Below, piece by piece: positions 45,748 through 54,010 of a stretch of 64,000 nucleotides of DNA. Source of the DNA: Azorhizobium caulinodans ORS 571. Lineage in GTDB: Bacteria > Pseudomonadota > Alphaproteobacteria > Rhizobiales > Xanthobacteraceae. Location: assembly GCF_000010525.1 (NCBI RefSeq), contig NC_009937.1:2299501-2363500 (forward strand), read 5' to 3'. The notes under the pieces were generated by a model. It saw nothing but the letters and a program-made list of their open reading frames with translations. It was not told where the DNA came from and made no database searches. The translations under genes and the position numbers were made by a program. How positions within the stretch are numbered: the stretch's first letter is position 1; every line of letters begins with the position of its first letter.

Positions 45748-46416
45748 ATGACCCGCTTCCGGCCCAAATACGTGACCTTCGACTGCTACGGCACTCTCAC
45801 CCACTTCCAGATGGCCGAGGCCGCGCGGGACATCTACGGGGCGCAGCTCGACGAGCCGCGCATGGCGCAGTTCGTGAAGAATTTCGCGGCCTACCGGCTC
45901 GATGAGATCCTCGGGGATTGGAAGCCCTATGATGAGGTGATCCATAATTCAGTGGAGCGCACCTGCAAGAAGAACGGCGTCGCGTTCCGGCCCGAGGATG
46001 CGCTGGCGATCTACAACCGGGTGCCCTCCTGGGGCCCGCATCCGGATGTACCCGAGGGGCTGGCCAAGGTGGCGAAGGAGATCCCGCTCGTCATCCTCTC
46101 CAATGCCATGGATGTGCAGATCCCTTCCAACGTCGCCAAGCTCGGCGCGCCTTTCCACGCGGTCTATACGGCACAGCAGGCCGAGGCCTACAAGCCCCGC
46201 TTCCAGGCCTTCGAATATATGTTCGACATGCTGGGCTGCGGGCCGGAGGATGTGCTGCATTGCTCTTCTTCCTTCCGCTATGACCTCATGTCCGCCTATG
46301 ATCTCGGCATCAAGAACAAGGTGTGGGTGAACCGCGGCCACGAGCCGGCCAACCCCTATTATGAATATACCGAGATCAAGGATATCCGCGGCTTGCCCGG
46401 CGTCCTGGGCCTCTGA
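45748..46416 (+). CDS. HAD-family hydrolase (haloacid dehalogenase type II-like), copy B
   Basis: A 222-aa HAD hydrolase: nucleophile Asp in VTFDCYGTLTHF, motif II VILSNAMDVQ, motif III Lys in EAYKPRFQAFEYM, and a C-terminal RYDLMSAYDLGIKNKVWVNR acidic motif. The SSSFRYDLM segment resembles haloacid dehalogenases of rhizobial amine clusters. AAGGA lies upstream of the ATG at 45748. Cotranscribed with the PuuB-like oxidoreductase 16 bp downstream. Its relative (copy A) is on the opposite strand 2.8 kb away. Actual substrate unknown. Confidence 0.84.
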   Translation: MTRFRPKYVTFDCYGTLTHFQMAEAARDIYGAQLDEPRMAQFVKNFAAYRLDEILGDWKPYDEVIHNSVERTCKKNGVAFRPEDALAIYNRVPSWGPHPDVPEGLAKVAKEIPLVILSNAMDVQIPSNVAKLGAPFHAVYTAQQAEAYKPRFQAFEYMFDMLGCGPEDVLHCSSSFRYDLMSAYDLGIKNKVWVNRGHEPANPYYEYTEIKDIRGLPGVLGL

Positions 46417-46432
46417 GAAACGGCGGCCCGTC

Positions 46433-47713
46433 ATGCGCTTCACATCCTATTGGGCCGACACCGCGCCGGCGTTCACGGGCGGGACGCCCGGCTCCGTTGA
46501 AGGCGCCTATGACGTCGCCATCGTGGGCGGCGGCTTCACCGGCCTTGAAGCCGCCCGCAGGCTCGCCAAGGCAGGCGCCAGAGTGGTGGTGCTGGAGGGC
46601 GGGAGCATCGGCTCCGGCGCCTCCGGCCGCAACGGGGGGCACCTGAACAACGGGCTTGCCCATTCCTATCTCGCGGCGAAATCGCACCTCGGAGCGGAGC
46701 GGGCGGCCACGCTCTACAGGGCCTTCGACGCCGCGGTGGATCACATCGAGCGGACCGTCGCCGAAGAGCAGATCCAGTGCAATTTCAAGCGCGTGGGCAA
46801 GCTGAAGCTGGCCTCGAAGCCCGCTCATTACGAGGGGCTGGCCCGCAATTTCGAGGCGCTGCATCGCGAGGTTGATCCAGATACGGCCATGCTCGACCGG
46901 TCGGCCATCGCGGACGAGGTGCGGTCGCAGGCGTTCCACGGCGGCATGCTGTCGCGCAAGAGCGCGGTGATGCACATGGGGCGCTACGCGGCAGGTCTCG
47001 CGGATGCCGCCGTGCGCCACGGGGCGACCATCTTCGAGAATGCGGCGGTGACGGCGCGCCGTCGGGAGGGCGCTCTCCATGTGCTCGAAACCCCGCGGGG
47101 GCAGGTCTCGGCGCGGGAGGTTCTGGTGGCCACCGGCGCCTACACGTCAGGCCCCTTCTCGTGGTTCCGCCGGCGGATCGTGGCCGTCGGCAGCTTCATC
47201 GTTGCCACGCGCCCGCTCAGCAGGGCGGAGATCGCCTCCGTCATCGTGCGCGAACGCACCTTCGTGACCTCGCTGAACATCGGCAACTATTTCCGTCTGT
47301 CGCCCGACGACCGCCTGATCTTCGGCGGCCGCGCCCGCTTTTCCGCAGTCTCGGATCAGCGCTCCGATGCCAGGAGCGGCGAGATCCTGAAGGCGAACCT
47401 CGTCGGCCTCTTCCCGCAAATGTCCGGCGTGCCGCTCGATTATTGCTGGGGCGGTCTCGTGGACATGACGCAGGACCGTTATCCCCGCGCCGGGCGAACA
47501 GAAGACGGCCTGTGGTACGCCATGGGCTATTCCGGCCACGGGGCCCAGATGTCCAACCTGATGGGGCGCGTGATGGCCGAAGCCATGCTCGGCCGGGAGG
47601 ACCGCAATCCGGTGAAGGGCCTCGACTGGCCGGCTGTACCCGGCCATCTCGGCACGCCCTGGTTCCTGCCGCTGGTCGGCTTTTATTACAAGATGCTCGA
47701 CCGTTTCCAGTAA
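46433..47713 (+). CDS. FAD-dependent amine oxidoreductase (PuuB-like)
   Basis: A 426-aa DAO-fold flavoprotein. DVAIVGGGFTGLEAARRLAK and GSGASGRNGGHLNNG match the gamma-glutamylputrescine oxidase PuuB/PauB group; the C-terminus has YAMGYSGHGAQMSNLMG. Such enzymes oxidise a primary amine to an aldehyde. The start at 46433 (MRFTSYWADTAP) corresponds to the PuuB-type SYW opening. PuuA and PuuD are not in the window, so a glutamylated substrate is not assured. It is in operon with HAD copy B and convergent with an aldehyde dehydrogenase that could take its product. Confidence 0.86.
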   Translation: MRFTSYWADTAPAFTGGTPGSVEGAYDVAIVGGGFTGLEAARRLAKAGARVVVLEGGSIGSGASGRNGGHLNNGLAHSYLAAKSHLGAERAATLYRAFDAAVDHIERTVAEEQIQCNFKRVGKLKLASKPAHYEGLARNFEALHREVDPDTAMLDRSAIADEVRSQAFHGGMLSRKSAVMHMGRYAAGLADAAVRHGATIFENAAVTARRREGALHVLETPRGQVSAREVLVATGAYTSGPFSWFRRRIVAVGSFIVATRPLSRAEIASVIVRERTFVTSLNIGNYFRLSPDDRLIFGGRARFSAVSDQRSDARSGEILKANLVGLFPQMSGVPLDYCWGGLVDMTQDRYPRAGRTEDGLWYAMGYSGHGAQMSNLMGRVMAEAMLGREDRNPVKGLDWPAVPGHLGTPWFLPLVGFYYKMLDRFQ

Positions 47714-47735
47714 GCTTCCGACAGGCGCATGGGAC

Positions 47736-47761
47736 AGGGCGGGCCTATCGAGACCCGCCCT
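47736..47761. terminator. bidirectional terminator between PuuB-like and aldehyde dehydrogenase genes
   Basis: AGGGCGGG (47736-47743) pairs perfectly with CCCGCCCT (47754-47761), 10-nt loop, followed by TTTCT within the plus strand. It lies in the 55-bp gap between convergent genes. Confidence 0.65.
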
Positions 47762-47768
47762 TTCTGCG

Positions 47769-49220
47769 TCAGGCCAGCCCGCCGATGTGGAAGCTCTTCG
47801 TCTCCAGATATTCCTCGATGCCGACCTGCGCGCCCTCGCGGCCGAGGCCGGACTGCTTCACGCCGCCGAACGGCGCGACCTCGGTGGAGATGGCGCCGGT
47901 GTTGAGGCCCACCATGCCGAACTCCAGGGCCTCGGCCACCCGCCAGGAGCGCTTCAGGCTCTCGGTGAAGAAATAGGCCGCAAGGCCGAATGGAGTCCCG
48001 TTGGCAATGGCGATGGCCTCTTCCTCCGTATCGAAGCGGAAAAGGGGGGCGACGGGCCCGAACGTCTCCTCGCTCGCGAGCAGCATGTCCGTCGTGGCCT
48101 CGCCCAGCACGAGTGGCGCCGTGAACTGGCGTCCCGCCGGCAGTTCCGGCCGCCGCGAGAGCAGGCGGGCGCCCCTGGCCATCGCGTCCTCGACGTGCCG
48201 CTCGATCTTCTCGATGGCGGCGTGGTTGATCATGGGGCCGATCTGGACGCCCTCGGCCGTACCGGGGCCAACCTTCATGGCCGAGACGCGGGCGGACAGC
48301 TTCTCCGCAAAGGCGTCATAGATATCAGACTGCACCAGGATGCGGTTCGCGCAAACGCAGGTCTGGCCGCCATTGCGGAACTTGGAGGCGATGGCGCCCT
48401 CCACCGCGAGATCGATGTCCGCATCGTCAAAGATGATGAAGGGGGCATTCCCGCCGAGTTCGAGGCTGAGCCGCTTCACGCTGTCGGAGGCCTGTCGCAT
48501 CAGCAGCGCGCCGACACGGGTGGAGCCGGTGAAGGAAATCTTGCGGACCGTCAGGTTGGACGTGAGCTCCGTTCCGATGGCCGTGGGCATCCCGGTCACG
48601 ATATTGATGACGCCGGCAGGAATGCCCGCCCGCGCGGCCAGAACGCCGAGCGCGAGGGCGGAGAAGGGCGTGAGCTCTGATGGCTTGATGACCACGGTGC
48701 AGCCGGCGGCAAGGGCGGGGGCCACCTTGCGGGTGATCATCGCATTGGGGAAATTCCAGGGCGTGACGATGCCGCAGACGCCCACCGGCTCCTTCAGCAC
48801 GACGATGCGGCGGTCTGGCGTCGGCGAGGGGATCGTCGCGCCGCCGACGCGGCGGGCCTCTTCCGCGAACCACTTCACGAACGAGGACCCATAGCGGATC
48901 TCCGCCCGCGCCTCGGCCAGCGGCTTGCCCTGCTCCTTGGTGAGCAGTTGAGCGAGGTCCTCAAGATGCGCAATCATGAGGTCGTACCAGGATTCCAGAA
49001 GCTGGGCGCGCTCGGCATGGGTGCGTGCACGCCAGGGCATGAAGGCACGGGCGGCGGCATCGATGGCGGCGCGTGTCTCGGCCGCGCCGCAGTCGGGCAC
49101 GATGCCGATCACGGCGCCCGTGGCCGGGTCGGTCACCTCGATCTGACCGCCGTCGGCGGCGTCCTGCCATTGACCGTCGATGAGGCATTGCTGGCGCAAG
49201 AGGCCCTGGGTGTCGAGCAT
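47769..49220 (-). CDS. NAD(P)-dependent aldehyde dehydrogenase (succinate-semialdehyde dehydrogenase-like)
   Basis: A 483-aa aldehyde dehydrogenase. Catalytic Cys288 in FRNGGQTCVCANRI, general-base Glu in LELGGNAPFIIFDDAD, cofactor motif FTGSTRVG. GGQTCVCANR and the C-terminal GREGAQVGIEEYLETKS are typical of GabD-type succinate-semialdehyde or glutarate-semialdehyde dehydrogenases. GAGGAAC precedes the ATG at 49220. It is the last gene of the minus-strand set GhrA - cupin - ALDH - ALDH and would oxidise an omega-semialdehyde from amine breakdown to a dicarboxylate. Confidence 0.91.
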   Translation of the reverse strand: MLDTQGLLRQQCLIDGQWQDAADGGQIEVTDPATGAVIGIVPDCGAAETRAAIDAAARAFMPWRARTHAERAQLLESWYDLMIAHLEDLAQLLTKEQGKPLAEARAEIRYGSSFVKWFAEEARRVGGATIPSPTPDRRIVVLKEPVGVCGIVTPWNFPNAMITRKVAPALAAGCTVVIKPSELTPFSALALGVLAARAGIPAGVINIVTGMPTAIGTELTSNLTVRKISFTGSTRVGALLMRQASDSVKRLSLELGGNAPFIIFDDADIDLAVEGAIASKFRNGGQTCVCANRILVQSDIYDAFAEKLSARVSAMKVGPGTAEGVQIGPMINHAAIEKIERHVEDAMARGARLLSRRPELPAGRQFTAPLVLGEATTDMLLASEETFGPVAPLFRFDTEEEAIAIANGTPFGLAAYFFTESLKRSWRVAEALEFGMVGLNTGAISTEVAPFGGVKQSGLGREGAQVGIEEYLETKSFHIGGLA

Positions 49221-49261
49221 GGGTGTTCCTCGCCTGAGTTTGGAAGAGGGGCGTGCCGGCG

Positions 49262-50725
49262 TCAGAGGCCGATCAGCACGCTTTTCGCCTTGCGGTTGGC
49301 CATGAAGGCCTCCCGGCCGAGATCCTTGCCGATGCCGGAGCCCTTGTAGCCACCGGTGGGCAGGATGTGGTCGCGGGAACGGCCGTAGCGGTTCACCCAG
49401 ATGGTGCCGGCCTGCAACTGCCGGGTGACCCGCACCGCCCGCGAAAGGTCTCGTGTGTAGAGGCCGGCACACAGGCCGTAGCTCGGATGGTCTGCGAGCG
49501 CGACGGCTTCCGCCTCGTCGCTGAAGGTCTGGGTCGTGAGCACGGGACCGAAGATCTCCTCGATCACGGCCGGCGAGCCGGGCGCCACGTGATCGAGGAT
49601 GGTGGGCGCGTAGAAGAAACCGGGCCGCTCCAGCCGCCGCCCTCCGGCCCGCAACTGTGCGCCCGCCGACAAAGCGGCACCGACCAGGCTTTCGATGCGC
49701 CCGATCTGCCGCTCGGAAATGATGGGCGCATAGGCGGTTTCCGTCTCCCATGTGGGCCCCGGCCGGATACAGGCGAGGCGCGCCGCGATCTTCTCAAGCA
49801 GCGGCTCGGCGATCTCGCGGGCGGCGATGAGGCGGGTTCCGGCAACGCAGGCCTGTCCTGCATTGGCCAGAATGCTGGTGGCGATGCAGCTTGCCGCGAG
49901 GCCGAGATCGGCGTCGGCAAACACCACCTGCGGGCTCTTGCCTCCCAGTTCCAGCGTCATGGGCTTGATGCCGGTGCGGGCGATATTGGCCATGATGGCC
50001 GCGCCCGCCGCCGTCGATCCCGTGAAGCTCACCTTCGATACGTGCGGATGGCCCGTGAGGGCGTTGCCCGTGATAGCCCCGTCGCCCAGCACGATATTGA
50101 CGAGGCCGGCGGGGATGCCCGCTTCCACCGACAGTTCCGCCATGCGCAGCGTCGCGAAGGGCGTCATCTCGGAGGGTTTCAGCACCACCGCATTGCCGGC
50201 CGCAAGCGCGGGCGCCAGTTTCCACGCAGCCATGGAGAGGGGGAAGTTCCAGGGCGTGATGGCGCCGACGACCCCATAGGGCTCGGTCATGATGAGGCCG
50301 AGGCTGTCGTCGGCGGTGGGAACGAGATCGCCGCCCTCCTTGTCCGCGAATTCCGCGAAGAAGCGGATCTGCTCGATGGTGACGGGCAGGTCGCCCGCCA
50401 TCAGGTCGCGGATCGGCCGCGTTGATGCCACCGCCTCCAGCCGTCCCAGTTCTTCCGCATGGGCCTCCATCAGATCCGCCCAGCGGTGCAGCGCCCGCAC
50501 CCGGTCGCGCGGGCGGGTGCCGCCCCAGCCGCTGTCCTTCAGCGCCTTGCGGGCGCTCTCGACCGCCGCATCCACCATGTCCGGGCCGGCAATGGGGCAG
50601 GCGGCGAAGGCGGCACCGTCCGAGGGGCGATGGAGGTCGATCTCCCCCGCAGCCGGCACCAGCCGGCCACCGATGAAATGGCCGCAGGGCAGGGTGACGG
50701 AGGCTGGATCGAAGCCGAGGCCCAT
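49262..50725 (-). CDS. aldehyde dehydrogenase (aminoaldehyde/betaine-aldehyde type)
   Basis: A 487-aa aldehyde dehydrogenase distinct from its neighbour. Catalytic Cys293 in NAGQACVAGTRL, Glu in LELGGKSPQVVFADAD, cofactor motif FTGSTAAG, and GRSRDHILPTGGYKGSGIGKD near the end (quoted in part). The pattern suits the PuuC/BADH-like group acting on amino- or hydroxyaldehydes. The ATG at 50725 is 4 bp after the cupin stop, so translation is probably coupled. It may take the aldehyde made by the PuuB-like oxidoreductase or the aminotransferase. Confidence 0.9.
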   Translation of the reverse strand: MGLGFDPASVTLPCGHFIGGRLVPAAGEIDLHRPSDGAAFAACPIAGPDMVDAAVESARKALKDSGWGGTRPRDRVRALHRWADLMEAHAEELGRLEAVASTRPIRDLMAGDLPVTIEQIRFFAEFADKEGGDLVPTADDSLGLIMTEPYGVVGAITPWNFPLSMAAWKLAPALAAGNAVVLKPSEMTPFATLRMAELSVEAGIPAGLVNIVLGDGAITGNALTGHPHVSKVSFTGSTAAGAAIMANIARTGIKPMTLELGGKSPQVVFADADLGLAASCIATSILANAGQACVAGTRLIAAREIAEPLLEKIAARLACIRPGPTWETETAYAPIISERQIGRIESLVGAALSAGAQLRAGGRRLERPGFFYAPTILDHVAPGSPAVIEEIFGPVLTTQTFSDEAEAVALADHPSYGLCAGLYTRDLSRAVRVTRQLQAGTIWVNRYGRSRDHILPTGGYKGSGIGKDLGREAFMANRKAKSVLIGL

Positions 50726-50729
50726 GGCG

Positions 50730-51083
50730 TCAGCCCACCACCACGTAAATCTTGCGCACCGTCTCGATGGTCCGCCAGACGCCCACATAGCCGGGCTTCA
50801 TCACGAAGCTGTCGCCGGCCCTGTAGATGACCGGCGTGCCGCCCTCCTCGGTGAGTTCAACGACGCCTTCGAGGATGTAGCAGAACTCGAATGTGTCGCC
50901 CTTGATGGAACGGGACGTGCCGGGCGTCGCCTCCCAGACGCCGGTGCGCACCGGCTCACTGCGCGAGGAGTCCTGCGCCCAGGTGCGGAAGACGGGATCG
51001 CCGGCGATCAGGCGGTCCGCATCGGGCTTCTTCTCCACGGGTTCGAAGGTGGGAGCAGTGTCGATGGTCTTGAGCAGGGACAT
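50730..51083 (-). CDS. small cupin protein (EutQ-like/cupin_3)
   Basis: A 117-aa single-domain cupin: KGDTFEFCYILEGVVELTEE and GDSFVMKPGYVGVWRTIETVRKIY (quoted in part) form the two conserved beta-barrel motifs. The metal-binding His cluster of enzymatic cupins is largely absent, which suggests ligand binding or a non-metal function. AAGGG lies upstream of the ATG. It sits between the GhrA-type gene (27 bp) and the aldehyde dehydrogenase (4 bp) in one operon. Comparable cupins accompany amine and amino-acid oxidation genes in related bacteria, but the role is unknown. Confidence 0.8.
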   Translation of the reverse strand: MSLLKTIDTAPTFEPVEKKPDADRLIAGDPVFRTWAQDSSRSEPVRTGVWEATPGTSRSIKGDTFEFCYILEGVVELTEEGGTPVIYRAGDSFVMKPGYVGVWRTIETVRKIYVVVG

Positions 51084-51110
51084 GGATGGGCCCTTCTGGT
51101 TCGAGAGGGA

Positions 51111-52040
51111 TCAGTAGCCGCGCGCGCGGTCCACGAGGCCGATGGGATCGAGCCCCGCCTCGTGGCGGCGGATATTCTCCAGCACCACTTCGGCGGCCGT
51201 GTCCGGCCGCGTCACGCTGGCGATGTGGGGAGTAATCATCACGTTCGGATGGGCCCAGAGCGGCGAGGTTGCCGGCAGGGGCTCGGGATGGGTGACATCG
51301 AGAACGGCCCCGGACACATGCCCGTCCTCGAGTGCGGCAAGCAGGGCCGCGCCGTCGAGCTGCGGCCCGCGCCCCACATGCACGAGGCCCGCTCCCGGCC
51401 GCAGGCGGCGGAGGCGCTCGCCGTTGAGAAAGCCGCGCGTTTCGTGGGTCAACGGCAGAAGGCAGACGAGGATGTCCGTGCGGGCGAGAAAGGCATCGAG
51501 CCCATCCGGCCCATGGCCGTGAAAGCAGGTGACGCCGGGCAGGTCGTGGGCGGAGCGGCTCCAGCCCGCGAGTTGAAAGCCGAAGGGCGCAAGACGCGAA
51601 AGCACAGCCTTGCCGAGCATGCCGAGGCCGAGCACGCCGACGTTCCGCTCGTGCGCCCGCACGACCGCACGCGGCGTCCATTCGGCGCGGGCCTGCTGCG
51701 CGCGATACCCGAATATGTCGCGGTGCAGGGTGAGGACGCCGAGCGTCACATATTCCTGCATCATGCGCACGATGCCGTCTTCCATCATGCGTACCACCTT
51801 CACGTGTGGCGGCAGGGTATCGATGGGCATGTGGTCAACACCCGCGCCGACGCAGAACAGCACCTCCAACCCCGTATAGGCGACAAGGTTCTGCGGGACG
51901 GTCCAGGAGATGATGTAGCGCACGCGTGCCGGATCGGCCTCCGCGGGCGAAAGGAAGAAGGGGATGTCCGGGCGGGCGCTGGCGAAGGCCGCCTTGAAGA
52001 TGCGCCCGCGCCCGGCATCGGAATTGAACAGGAAGGCCAA
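51111..52040 (-). CDS. D-2-hydroxyacid dehydrogenase (GhrA-like)
   Basis: A 309-aa NAD(P)-dependent 2-hydroxyacid dehydrogenase resembling glyoxylate/hydroxypyruvate reductase A. The Rossmann motif is [16 protein letters not shown]. The catalytic set is Arg in [10 protein letters not shown], Glu in THPEPLP and His in MITPHIAS. The start is TTG at 52040 with GGAG 6 nt upstream; the nearest ATG (52045) is out of frame. It heads the operon GhrA - cupin - ALDH - ALDH and diverges from GNAT copy B. It may reduce a 2-keto or glyoxylate-type product of amine breakdown. Confidence 0.86.
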   Translation of the reverse strand: MAFLFNSDAGRGRIFKAAFASARPDIPFFLSPAEADPARVRYIISWTVPQNLVAYTGLEVLFCVGAGVDHMPIDTLPPHVKVVRMMEDGIVRMMQEYVTLGVLTLHRDIFGYRAQQARAEWTPRAVVRAHERNVGVLGLGMLGKAVLSRLAPFGFQLAGWSRSAHDLPGVTCFHGHGPDGLDAFLARTDILVCLLPLTHETRGFLNGERLRRLRPGAGLVHVGRGPQLDGAALLAALEDGHVSGAVLDVTHPEPLPATSPLWAHPNVMITPHIASVTRPDTAAEVVLENIRRHEAGLDPIGLVDRARGY

Positions 52041-52294
52041 GGCATGCTCCGGAGCCCGACGTTGGACCCGCCGAGGGTGCCCGGCTGCCCGCCGCAGATT
52101 CCATCAAAGGGCAGCGGGCGGACGATACATCCCGCCGAAAATCCGGCCCGCGGCAGTAAGGCCGGTCGGGGGAGGTCGGCCGATTACAATTCAGTCGAAT
52201 GTGCTGCAAGGAGCGCGGCGCACAGGCGGATTCTGTTGTCGTCCGGCGTTACAACCGAAAGTGGGAGAGAAGCGCCGGGACAGGACGGGCAACC

Positions 52295-53179
52295 ATGAAC
52301 AGGGCAGATAGCCGGCTAGCGCTTCAATCGTTTGATACGCGCCTCACGGACATCAATGACGTCGACGTGGCGCATCTCCATGCCTTGTCGATCTCCGTCC
52401 GCTGGCCGCACAGGGCCGAAGACTGGGAGATGCTGCGCCAGTATGGCCATGGCGTTGCCGCCCTTGACGAGATCGGACGAGTGCTCGCGACCGCCATGTG
52501 GTTTCCCCATGACGCGGACTTCGCTACCGTGGGCATGATGATCACAGCCCCCCGCCTCCAGACCTACGGCGCCGGGCGCTGGACGCTGGAGCATGTGATC
52601 GAGCAGACGCACCCGCGCTTCCTTGGGCTCAATGCCACGCGGGCGGGGCGGCGCCTCTATGCGTCGCTGGGTTTCGTTGCCGAGCGCACGGTCTTCCAGT
52701 GCCAAGGCGAGGCCGTGTTCATCGCAGCCGATACGGATGGCGGTGAGGCGCGCGCTTTAACAGCAGATGACCTGCCGCAGATTCTCGCCCTCGACCGGGC
52801 CGCCTTCGGTGCGGACCGCTCGAGGCTCTATGAGGCGCTGCTGTCCACGGCCCGCGCCGTGGTGCTCGAACGCGCCGGCCGGATCGTGGCGCATGGCCTC
52901 TGCCGTCGCTTCGGCCGGGGCCATGTGATCGGGCCGGTGGTCGCTTCCGATCCGCGCGACGCCATCGCGGTCTGCCTGCCGCACGTGCGCGACCATGCGG
53001 GGCAGTTCCTGCGCGTGGACACGCGGGAGGCGGAGGGCGTCTTTCCGGAATTCCTCACGCGCGCGGGGCTGGGGGTGTTCGACACGGTGACAACCATGTC
53101 GCTTGGTCGCCCCTTCCTGCCGCGCATCCCGGCGGATGGCCCGCGGGTCTTCGCCCTCGCGAGCCACGCGCTCGGCTGA
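52295..53179 (+). CDS. two-domain GNAT-family N-acetyltransferase, copy B
   Basis: A 294-aa paralogue of the GNAT at 44576-45418 with the same layout: WPHRAEDWEML near the N-terminus, acetyl-CoA loop RLQTYGAGRWTLE, RLYASLGF, then a second GNAT-like domain with FGRGHVIGPVVA and GQFLRVDTREAEG, ending PRVFALASHALG. The first acetyl-CoA loop departs more from the consensus than in copy A. The ATG at 52295 is chosen over 52199, whose extension is Cys/Arg-rich. It diverges from the GhrA-cupin-ALDH operon and is probably monocistronic. Substrate unknown. Confidence 0.82.
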   Translation: MNRADSRLALQSFDTRLTDINDVDVAHLHALSISVRWPHRAEDWEMLRQYGHGVAALDEIGRVLATAMWFPHDADFATVGMMITAPRLQTYGAGRWTLEHVIEQTHPRFLGLNATRAGRRLYASLGFVAERTVFQCQGEAVFIAADTDGGEARALTADDLPQILALDRAAFGADRSRLYEALLSTARAVVLERAGRIVAHGLCRRFGRGHVIGPVVASDPRDAIAVCLPHVRDHAGQFLRVDTREAEGVFPEFLTRAGLGVFDTVTTMSLGRPFLPRIPADGPRVFALASHALG

Positions 53180-53184
53180 GAGGC

Positions 53185-53202
53185 GCCGCGCCGTGGCGCG
53201 GC
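53185..53202. terminator. bidirectional terminator-like hairpin (GNAT B / hemO)
   Basis: GCCGCGC (53185-53191) and GCGCGGC (53196-53202) form a 7-bp GC stem with a CGTG loop in the 32-bp gap between convergent genes. No T-tract. Confidence 0.5.
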
Positions 53203-53211
53203 ACCGTGGGA

Positions 53212-53811
53212 TCAGGCGAACTCGACCGCGATCCGGTCGGCGACCATGGCAAAGGCGGCTTCGGCGCCTGCAACGGCGCGGGCTTCATCCGCCTCCGAGA
53301 GGGGAACGGCGTCGAGCGCCGCCGTGAACGTGCGCCAGTGCAGGCCGCGGCCCGCGGGATGGCCGGCGAGATGGCGCGCCCCGAAATCCTCATTGAGATT
53401 GAGCTTTGCGGCCGCCTTCAGCAGAAAGGCGGCGCCGAGGTTCGAGCCCTCCACCACATAGAGCCAGCCGAGAGCGGAGGCGACATCGGCCGGGGCGTCC
53501 GACGCCGCAGGCAACTCAGGGAGGCTGACGCCGAGATCGGCGGCGTCCTGTTCCACGAGGTCCAGCCGTCGGCGGCCCGCCAGATCCGGCAGAAGCGCGG
53601 CGAGGGCCGGGCTGCGGAACAGCGGGTCGACGGCGTGGTGAATGCGGTACTGCAGGCGAACGAAGCGGCCGAAATTCTCGCGCGAGGCGAAGGGATCAGC
53701 GGCCATGATCTGGCGGTCGATCCGTTCGTGGGCCGCCTGGGTGGCCGCTTTCATGCGCTTCGCGCGGCTTTCCTGGCGCAACGGCGCGCGTTCCAGCTCA
53801 AGAACGTCCAT
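53212..53811 (-). CDS. hemO: biliverdin-producing heme oxygenase (HemO-like)
   Basis: A 199-aa cytoplasmic heme oxygenase opening heme to biliverdin, CO and Fe2+. Proximal His28 is in TQAAHERIDRQIM, and GWLYVVEGSNLGAAFL plus FGARHLAGHPAGRGLHW closely match what I recall of Neisseria HemO, the iron-acquisition type, rather than the phytochrome-linked BphO. AAGGAG precedes the ATG at 53811; Met20 is a possible shorter start. It is monocistronic, with no heme receptor, hmu transporter or phytochrome in the window. An iron-responsive element-like sequence lies just upstream. Confidence 0.88.
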   Translation of the reverse strand: MDVLELERAPLRQESRAKRMKAATQAAHERIDRQIMAADPFASRENFGRFVRLQYRIHHAVDPLFRSPALAALLPDLAGRRRLDLVEQDAADLGVSLPELPAASDAPADVASALGWLYVVEGSNLGAAFLLKAAAKLNLNEDFGARHLAGHPAGRGLHWRTFTAALDAVPLSEADEARAVAGAEAAFAMVADRIAVEFA

Positions 53812-53828
53812 GAAAACCGCTCCTTCAA

Positions 53829-53845
53829 CTTAAAATGCTTCCAAT
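53829..53845 (-). promoter_or_regulatory. ICE-like (Irr-box-like) element upstream of hemO
   Basis: Read on the minus strand, ATTGGAA-GCA-TTTTAAG matches 10 of 14 defined positions of the rhizobial iron control element TTTAGAA-N3-TTCTAAA as I remember it. It lies 18-34 nt upstream of the hemO start, next to a weak -10 (TACATA, 53847-53852), a position suited to Irr or Fur-type control. The match was made by eye. Confidence 0.35.
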
Positions 53846-54010
53846 TCCTATGTACTCATTTCCGGTTAATGGCTGAAAATGGGTACCTGAACTGACCATA
53901 TAACGTCTTTCTCCGCGCTGAGAACTGTCCCGTTTGCCTCTGTCATACGAAAAATGCGGCTTGGCTCCATTCCGGGAGGTGCTGCGCGGGTCCTCGAACG
54001 TCACAACCCA

